Below the pieces are notes generated by a model. That model was not told the origin of the DNA, made no database searches, and saw nothing but the letters and a program-made list of their open reading frames with translations. From the NCBI GenBank assembly GCA_047967505.1, contig CM106538.1: a stretch of DNA of 64,000 nt; one strand, written 5' to 3'. The stretch is from Dipteris shenzhenensis. Lineage: Eukaryota > Polypodiophyta > Polypodiopsida > Gleicheniales. Positions 57,098-64,000 of this stretch are shown piece by piece. The translations under genes were made by a program, and so were the position numbers. Every line of letters starts with the position of its first letter. The first letter of the stretch is position 1.

Positions 57098-57510
57098 AGA
57101 AGGGCTGTACGGACGAAGAATAAGCTAGAGATGCGAGCTGTACGGAAAGAAGGAAGAAGCAGGGAGAATAAAGACTGTACGAATTTCGGAAGTGGAGAGG
57201 GGGCTGACGCAACAGGCAGGACTGTGTGTACGGAAAAGGGCAAGAGATACGACGGTGAAACAAGGAAGAAAGCGTAGGGCAAGCTGACGGGACGGAGCAG
57301 CGCAGGAGGAGAGAAGAGTGGCTGTACGGCGTCCGTACGAAAGTACGGCGTCCGTACAGTTGTACGGACAGAACGCAGGAGCGAGTGGAAGAACGAGGGG
57401 AACGCGGACGTGTACGGAGAGCGCAGGTACGATCAGAGACCACGAGTCGAATTCGTTTCTCTCGCGCACATGGAATCCCTCGCCGTCGTCACTTCTCCTC
57501 CACCACCACG

Positions 57511-57609
57511 CACACCCACACCCACACACACACACACACACATGCTCAACCCACACACACACACACTTTTTTTGGTAAAATCCACACACACACACACACC
57601 AATAAGAGC

Positions 57610-57642
<33 letters not shown>

Positions 57643-57709
57643 CAGACACACACACACTACACACTCTCTCTCTCACACACACACACACACCACACACCAC
57701 ACACGGCAC

Positions 57710-57743
<34 letters not shown>
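57511..57743. repeat. (CA)n microsatellite cluster
   Basis: About 230 bp of CA runs with small interruptions, flanked left by the 5' end of the full-length LINE-C and right by the A tail of the next element. It contains a 17-bp LINE-C remnant (57567-57583). Confidence 0.9.
57567..57583 (-). mobile_element. Ultra-short LINE-C insertion inside (CA)n
   Basis: TTTTTTTGGTAAAATCC lies between two CA runs. It equals the last 10 nt plus A tail of the full-length LINE-C (51884-51900). It is best explained as an extremely 5'-truncated insertion into the microsatellite. Confidence 0.75.
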
Positions 57744-57745
<2 letters not shown>

Positions 57746-59220
57746 TTTTTTTTAGTAAAATCTTTATATTTCTGTGTGGGAAACCTCAAAAGAGGTAAAA
57801 ACCCACCAATAAGTACAAGAAAAAAGTTTTTACAAGTAAAACCTCAGAGCAAAAGTCATGAGGTAGCCAAGTAAAAAGTTACATATCAAGCTGGAGGAGA
57901 GTCAAACACAGCATCCTCCAGCTTCAAATTGTTCTGCTGTAAAAACTAATGTAGTGATGAAACCACACCATCAATAAAAACAAGTTGTTTTTTGCCCTTG
58001 TGAAGATTCCAGTAAAAAAGGTACTTCCGCATCCCTGACAGAAGAAGACTCTGGCACAGGCATCAAAGGCAGAGAAGCTAAATCAACATCCGTATCTTCC
58101 GATGAAAAAGCTGCATCTGATGAAGCAGGGTTCAGCATTTGAGCTTCATTCGGAGGATCAATCTAAGTAAGAGCAGGGGCAGTATCCTGAGAGAGAGCAT
58201 GCATGTCATCTTGTAAATTGCCCTCTGCAAGGGGTACATCCATATCCTGAGTAGAAGATAACTGATGGTGCTCAACAAGGGTGCAATCCTGAGCTTCTTC
58301 AGCAAGAGGAAGATTTGCCTGTGATTTATCAACCTTCCTCAAGTACTGCTTCGAAGCAGTAGAGGGCTTCGCCAAAGAAGCCATAGCAGAAACCGGAGAA
58401 GAAGGGAGAGTAACCAGAAGGATCGAAAAGCGGATCCGAGGGCATAACATAGGCGAAGAAACCCGCTCTCGGAACGCCAACATCATTGACAAGGGGGCTA
58501 CCACCTCAGTCGAAGTGCATTGGGCATAGTAAAATCCTTTGCCTAGAAAGACAAAGGAAGAAATACAATCCAGACCCACTGCAACATCAGCCCAATGACG
58601 GAGCTAAGCTGAAGATAAAACCCTGCCCATGAAGTATAGGCAGACTCCAAATTGTTGAGCCTGTCGAAGACCAGAGACCAAAAGGGCAAAAGCCAAGGAA
58701 CAAACAAGCAGGAAACTCGATGAAGGAACTTCTATAACAGAGGCAGAGCACAATTGGCGAAGAAGATCCAACTGGAGAGAAGAAGAAGAGCCATCAGAAT
58801 TATCCAGCTTTGCCGATTTGATGAAAGGTGAGGCAGGCAGACCACCATGCTTTCCCTAAAGGAACACACGAGTAGGAGCAGAGGCAGGAGGAGGTGCCGA
58901 GGCCGAGAAAACAAAAGAGAGAGGGGACTGTACAGGTTGTACGGACTTCCGTACATACTGTACGGTCGACCGTACAGCCTGTACGGAAGTCCATATAGCA
59001 AGAACGGAGGGTTGGACCCTACGGGAGACTGCGCAGGAGATTGTACGGGCAGCGGTATAGAAGGCAGCAGCCTACACGTCAACGGTACGGAAAACCGTAC
59101 AGCTGTACGAAAGACATAGGAGCTGGCAGGGTCAGGGATTGTACGGACGGGGATTGTACGGATGGGGATGGTACGAACGGAAACAAGGAGGGAGAGAAAG
59201 CGGGCTCCATCGCTCGCTCT
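57744..59220 (-). mobile_element. ORF1-only LINE-C element with internal deletion
   Basis: Bordered by (CA)n on both sides. The 5' end is GAGAGCGAGCGATGGAGCCC, with the ATG 11 bp from the microsatellite. The N-terminal part contains a dense GTAC cluster (58925-59170). A DUF4283-like piece (FVFLGKGFYYAQCTSTEVV) follows at 58579-58490, then the acidic ORF1 tail. The 3' UTR and A tail match the 59287-61259 and 10415-12482 elements. About 0.5 kb including the zinc knuckle is missing. Stops and shifts throughout. Confidence 0.78.
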
Positions 59221-59286
59221 CCACACACACACACTACACACACACACACATGCACGCACGCACGCATGCGCGTGCATGCACACACG
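59221..59286. repeat. (CA)n microsatellite between LINE-C elements
   Basis: CA runs with TGCACGCACGCACGCATGCG variation. Confidence 0.9.
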
Positions 59287-61259
59287 TTTTTTTTTTTAGT
59301 GAAATCTTTTATTTCTGTGTGGGAAGCCTCAAAAAGAGGTGAAAACCCACCAATAAGTACAAAGGAAAAATTTACAAGTAAAGCCTCAGAGAGAAAAACT
59401 CATGAGGCAGCCAAGTAAAAAGTTACATATCAGTTGGAGGAGGATCCAACAAAACATCATCCATTTTCAGATTATTTACTTGCAGAAAGTGATGCAAGGG
59501 AGTGACATCTCCATGAATAAAACAAAGCTGTTTTTTACCCTTGTGATTCTTCTTAATACAGGCTAGGAGCCGAAACTTCTGAACCACGGGATCAAAAACC
59601 TGGTGCAACCAAGGATGAAAGGACTCCAGTGAAAAAGAAACATCAGGATCCAAAACTGAGAGGCTCTATAAAGGGGTAGGCAGCTCAATAAGCTACACCA
59701 GAGAAAAGGGAATATCTACATCCGGAATAACAGTATCTGCAGCTGAAGGAGACGGTAGATTTTCTTCCACTTCTTGCATAAAAGCAAAATTTTGCAGCAT
59801 TGAAGAAGAATCTAACAAAACAACTTCAGGTGTCGAAGTAACAACAAGAACCAGATCACAAGGAACCTGACAAGGTGACACTGTGGAGAGTGGATCTAGA
59901 AGCAAAATGATTTGAATCCGTAACCAACTTAACCTCCTGAACTTTCCTCCAAACTTTAGAAGGTTTAAAAAAATGCCCGACTTCCAGGGTACTGGAGGAG
60001 GAAAGAGAAACTGAAGGAACCATAGTAGAAGGAGCAGAAATCTTCGAAGGAGGAGCTGAAGTAGAAGAAGGGCATGCTCTAGCAAAATGGCCTAACTGGC
60101 GACATTTATAGCAAGCATTAGGAAAAGAGGCAAAGCGAAGTGGAATCCGGAAAGGATGAGAAAAACCAAAGTCCGCTTCCAGACACGAAGGGATCAACTG
60201 CTCCATGTCCCGGTGACCAAGAAATCTTGCTTGGGAATGAAAAGAACACGGCCGAGCAGAGCGGCAAGAGAAGGGACGTGCTGAAGAAGCGGGACCGGCA
60301 AATCTTTAAGAGTAACCCAAACAAGACAGAAGTGGAGGAGGGAGCGGGTTGGATCAAAAAGAGGATCCCAAGGCATAACAACTGCAAAGTGACCTACTCC
60401 ATGAACTCCACCCAAATTAAGCATATGAAAGACAGTGTCCACAGAGTCACAATGAGCAAAATAAAATCCCTTGCCCATGAAAACAAAATAAAGTAAAGGG
60501 AAACACCAAGTTGTTGTTTCTGGTGGATACTTTGAGCAAAGGTTCAGGGGAAAAAGTTCGTCGTAAAGAAATTCCAACAGCAGAGGGTAAGGCCACCGAA
60601 TCAGCACACAATTGGCGAAGAAAGTCTTGTTGAAGCGAGAAAGAGGGAAAGGCAGAAGAATAGAATTTGGCAGCCTTTACCCCTTTGAAAAATGACGGTG
60701 ACAGGGAATCCCTTTTCTTCTTCCGAGCATAGTGAAACATAGGAGAGGGGACGCTGGAAAGGTTAGGAGAGGAAAAGGAAAGAGGAACAGGGAACGGAGA
60801 GGATACAGGGAAATCGAAGTGGAGGTAGGAAGGGACAAATTGGCTGAAAAAAAGGGATGAGAAGAGGAGAAGGCAGCCAAGTGGCGTGGAGGATGCCCTT
60901 TGCGAAGCTGGAAAGGTACGGACGACACCTGGACAGAAACAGGTACGGACAGCAAAGGCGGCTGAGAAGGTACAGATGACTGCAGGCAGGGTATGGGCTA
61001 CTGCAGGCAGGGTGCGGACAGCAGGCAAGTTGGAAGAATTGATGACGGGATCTATACAGATTGCTGCAGGGACTGTACAGACTGGAACGGGCTGTATACG
61101 GACGATGGGGACAGAGGTACGGACATTTGCGAGGGCTGTACGGATGAAGGCAAGGAAAGTACAGGCAGGTACAAACATGATACGGAGGATGGCAGAGGTA
61201 CGGAAGCAGTAACGGGCAGGGAGGGGGGAGCAAGAGAGCTCTCCATGCTCACTGCGTCC
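59287..61259 (-). mobile_element. ORF1-only LINE-C element (half-LINE), full length
   Basis: About 1.97 kb between (CA)n tracts. The ATG region (ATGGAGAGCTCTCTTGC) lies within 20 bp of the 5' border, as in the plus-strand copy at 10415-12482. Decayed ORF1 frames: N-terminal GTAC-rich part (61271-60447), DUF4283-like GKGFYFAHCDSVDTVFHMLN and VMPWDPLFDPTRSLLHFC, zinc knuckle CYKCRQLGHFARAC (60206-59856 frame), C-terminal HPWLHQVFDPVVQKFRLLA. The ORF1 stop is at about 59423, followed by a roughly 130-bp 3' UTR and A tail. No ORF2 at all. Confidence 0.82.
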
Positions 61260-61275
61260 ATGCACACACACACAC

Positions 61276-61530
61276 TTTTTTTTTGGGCGAAATCTTTGAT
61301 TGATTATATTATATGAGTAGCAACCTCAAAACAAGGTGCTACAATTACATCAACTGAAAATTTCAGTATATGCCAAAAAGACCTCATGCGACTCTATAAG
61401 CAATCAAAGAAAGATTGATGCAGAGAACACCTAAAAAAGCCAAACAGAGAGAAAGTAGGATCACCAAAGACTTTATAATTCCTATATGTCCATAAAGTCC
61501 ATAGTGCCCCGTAGCGAACCCAGCGTAGGA
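61276..61530 (-). pseudogene. Short LINE-C 3' fragment (ORF2 C-terminus)
   Basis: The A tail abuts (CA)n at 61263-61275. The rest matches the fragment at 50900-51270 (KVLVDP-type end and 3' UTR with ATTGATTATATTA). The left truncation point is at about 61530, where unrelated AT-rich DNA starts. Confidence 0.75.
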
Positions 61531-61829
61531 AGCTTGCCTTATAGAGCATAATAACCTACCCAAGGTACAAAATTAAGAGCTCGAATGCACTCTATTCTAT
61601 TCTTTCTAGTCTTTTTAATGCTAGTTTTTGTATTATTGTTTTACATATGAATAGAATCTTAACAATGAACTGTGAACATTAATGTAGAAGGACCTTTAGA
61701 TCAAAATCTCTCAAAATTCTACATCTTAAAGTGATGATACGAACATTTTGAAGTCCTAGCCAAACCAATGATACCAGCCTTCCAAGGGGGGGGGAATTAT
61801 GATACTAATCTTTCAAATACTTGGCTAAG
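61531..61829. other. AT-rich DNA, nothing recognised
   Basis: No coding, repeat or RNA feature seen apart from a G9 run at 61786-61794. Confidence 0.5.
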
Positions 61830-62190
61830 TATCACTCATACCACCTATCATGATATACACTTCGACCGTAGTCTTTCACCTAGGTATTCAGCCCGCCTTT
61901 ATACACTTCTCACATATATTGATTTCATACCCCTTCTAGAGGGCTGCACGTCTCTGATCACCCGTTCACTTCACGAGGCTACCCTTCACACCTTCCTTCA
62001 CACTACTCGCTCCACTTGTCCACCACCACCTGTGACCGTCCCTTGTAATAGTTGGTACGATGATGAGTACAAGGCTCTATGCCGTCAGCTTAGATTCGAA
62101 ACCAAACACAAACTTCCGAGAGAGCCAGAGATGATGCATGAGTACCCTCGATTACCGCATAGGAAGACATTTAATCATCAGTCTCAATAT
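61830..62190 (+). pseudogene. LINE-B linker fragment
   Basis: Encodes TYHDIHFDRSLSPRYSARLY, ITRSLHEATLHTFLHTTRST and SWYDDEYKALCRQLRFETKH, which match the region between endonuclease and RT in the other LINE-B copies (for example 20060-20330). Open but short. Confidence 0.8.
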
Positions 62191-62390
62191 ACCTAGATGA
62201 ATCCAAAAACATTCCCAAACTCATCCTCTAAAAACACAACATAGTGCCGTTGCAATCTCATGATAGTCACTCATAAGATTGAAAACCATAAACTCCATCA
62301 CGCATAGCAAGGACTAGCTACTATGACATCCCCACTCACGTCATCAGCGCCCAACAATAGGTGTAGACCATAGTATAAAAATATTCTCAC
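62191..62390. repeat. Dispersed repeat, copy 2
   Basis: Counterpart of 49011-49250, with shared blocks CTATGACATCCCCAC and GACCATAGTATAAA-like end in the same order. Interrupted at 62391 by a LINE-C A tail. Confidence 0.6.
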
Positions 62391-63640
62391 TTTTTTTTTT
62401 TTTGGAATCTTTGAGTCATTATATTACAAAAAAAAACTATCCCAGAAAGGGAGAGCTATAATACATCGAGAGAAAATCTCACTGTAGGACAAATATACAT
62501 CATGATCAAAGACATGAGATTACAAGCTATCAAAAAGCGATTGCTGCAAAGAGTGTTTGAAGAAAGAGAAAGTGGAAAAAACAGGATCACCAAAGATCCT
62601 ATGATTATGATCCTTCCAGAGAGTCCAGAGTACCCAGTACCGAACCCAAACAAAAAATAAATCAAACTCCTGTCTAGGTGGATGTATACCAAAAAGCCAG
62701 AAGAACTTGCCAAAAACAATCTGAGGAAACCGAGCTCTCAAAATCTGCCCAAGGAAGTCCAAGAAAGCACGAGAGGAAAGACAATACCAAAAGAGATGAG
62801 GCACACTCTCTCTCGGAGCCAGACATCTGCGACAAATAGAGGAAGCAATATGTCGTCGTGCCAAGAGCTGTCCATGAGGAAGAACACCCAACAAAGCTAT
62901 CCACAAGAAAACCTGCTGACGGAGAGGAATCTTAGAATGCCAAATCTGTCTTAAACGTTTTCGCCACCATTTCATAGGACGATTAAGATGCCAAAGCTGA
63001 TTTGCCTTTTGTGAGATAAATAACGGAGAAAGTAGAACTTTATAAAGAGAAGAGATAGTAATATGTGCAAACTGCAGAGGACAGTATGACAAGCCCACAC
63101 AAGAACGTGTCTAGTCTTGAAGACAATGCTGTAGATGCAATGGAGGAACCGGTTGAAAAGGCTAGAGCATCAAAGTAATCTTATGCCAAAGTGGACGATA
63201 ATGCATTCCAAGGCCAAATTTGGCAGCAGCCAAAGGAAAAGTAAGGGGAATTCCAGCATCATCAACAACATCCTGAACCAAACGAATCCCCTTGAGACTC
63301 AGAAAATACGAACGTCAAGGCTCCTACAAAGCCAAAGGAAGGGCAAACACTCTAGACCAATGTAATACTTTCAGCTCTGAAAGAGTTGCCCTGCAAGGAA
63401 TCACTGCCATGCCAATCCAAGTGAGAAAGGATATGTTTCCAATCCATTAACAAATGGGAAACCAAAGGAAAACCAGGGATTTTGCCTGTCACAAAACCAA
63501 AAAGAAACTCCCACTGGGAAAGCTGCCAATGACCAAAAGCTGGAGATTCAACATGCAAGAGTAAATGACGAATCATGGCAGCCCATCCACACACCCACAC
63601 ATACTTGAGCATCCATTTATACAAAGTCTTCGTACTAAGT
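62391..63640 (-). pseudogene. LINE-C related ORF2 C-terminal fragment
   Basis: Two frames separated by a shift: 63624-63352 (VTGKIPGFPLVSHLLMDWKH, GNSFRAESI) and 63098-62520 (LWHLNRPMKWWRKRLRQIWH, zinc motif CRRCLAPRESVPHLFWYC, FFVWVRYWVLWTLWKDHN). An A tail of about 14 lies at 62391-62404. Unlike the other LINE-C copies the tail is next to CTCAC, not a CA run. It is 5'-truncated. Confidence 0.8.
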
Positions 63641-63641
63641 T

Positions 63642-63996
63642 TCTGTCGGCGCTCCGGCGGTGAAAGGCAGACTCAGCCATGACGAAGCCTAGTACTAAAG
63701 GAGAAGGCTGATGGGATATCTCAAGGTGTATGCCTCAGGCACACCTTGGTTTCTATGTGTGAGTGCTAGAGGCACAGTTAGGTGCCCATAAGCACAGTTA
63801 GGTGGTGGAGAGCCACATAGGATGATTGAGAGAATCTAGGAGCAGATTGAGGAGATGATTGTGGAGCTCTGAAGTCATCAGTGATGTCAGTGAGCATGTA
63901 TGAGGTGCCTACTTAAGGACCTCACTCTTCTTCATTCCATAATGCAAGTATTCTGAGTTTGTGTCCACTCTTTCCTTTCCTTTCAGTTTACCAACA
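63642..63996 (+). repeat. Possible LTR of a retrotransposon running off the window
   Basis: Sequence from TGTCGGCGCTCC to TTACCAACA, followed at 63997-64000 by TGGT, which could be the first bases of a copia primer-binding site. The partner LTR and interior are outside the window, so this rests only on end dinucleotides and position. Confidence 0.3.
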
Positions 63997-64000
63997 TGGT

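Larger units (their letters stand above)
51884..57510 (-). mobile_element. Near-intact full-length LINE-C retrotransposon
   Basis: A 5.6-kb element between (CA)n tracts (51867-51883 and from 57511). Order on the minus strand: about 400-bp leader with repeated CCGTAC motifs, intact ORF1 (57097-55853), 47-bp gap, ORF2 (55805-51987) with one internal stop, 100-bp 3' UTR, and an A7 tail after GGATTTTACC. ORF1 is complete and ORF2 has a single nonsense codon in 1,272, so this is the youngest-looking element of the window. Confidence 0.9.

Noticed and set aside
57125-57874. His/Thr- or Cys/Val-rich frames in the (CA)n cluster
   Set aside because: They are translations of a dinucleotide microsatellite.

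Overview
The window is plant nuclear DNA, most likely from a large-genome land plant outside the flowering plants (fern or lycophyte grade). The evidence is a truncated 18S rRNA gene with land-plant but not angiosperm-like variable positions, intron-split exons of an oxidosqualene cyclase (cycloartenol synthase type), and very dense, decayed retrotransposons. I see no intact protein-coding host gene, tRNA, CRISPR array or bacterial-style operon. The taxon call is inference.

Layout. 1-2.5 kb: 5' part of a minus-strand LINE (ORF1 and the start of ORF2) with a G-rich leader. 2.6-3.1 kb: two plus-strand cyclase exons. 4.1-7.4 kb: plus-strand remnants of two LINE families, called here LINE-A and LINE-B. 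7.5-12.5 kb: a head-to-tail chain of LINE-C elements, each set between (GT)n microsatellites. 14.3-16.6 kb: an internally deleted Ty1/copia element with both LTRs, primer-binding site, polypurine tract and a 5-bp target duplication. 17.4-22.05 kb: a LINE-B copy whose reverse-transcriptase core is deleted. 22.64-33.42 kb: an ectopic piece of 45S ribosomal DNA, made of two tandem intergenic-spacer units (219-bp GC-rich subrepeats, then poly-C blocks), a Pol I promoter-like motif, the 5' external spacer and the first 822 nt of 18S. 33.5-34.3 kb and 50.0-50.2 kb: five consecutive minus-strand cyclase exons; the first and second are separated by a 15.7-kb intron filled with transposons. That intron holds a copia gag fragment, a 5.5-kb hAT element with exact 8-bp target duplications (itself hit by a LINE-B copy and a 369-bp hAT-like MITE), a LINE-A copy and another LINE-B copy. 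50.8-61.5 kb: a minus-strand array of LINE-C pieces between (CA)n tracts, including one almost intact 5.6-kb element. 61.8-64 kb: more LINE fragments and a possible LTR at the window edge.

The most interesting points are: (1) a LINE family that sits almost always in (GT)n/(CA)n microsatellites, including a 17-bp insertion that records the target; (2) ORF1-only members of that family, resembling half-LINEs; (3) a cyclase gene whose exons lie in opposite orientations on either side of a truncated rDNA block, so either a real inversion or an assembly join; (4) the hAT element and its probable MITE, both delimited to the base; (5) arrays of CCGTAC motifs in LINE-C 5' regions.
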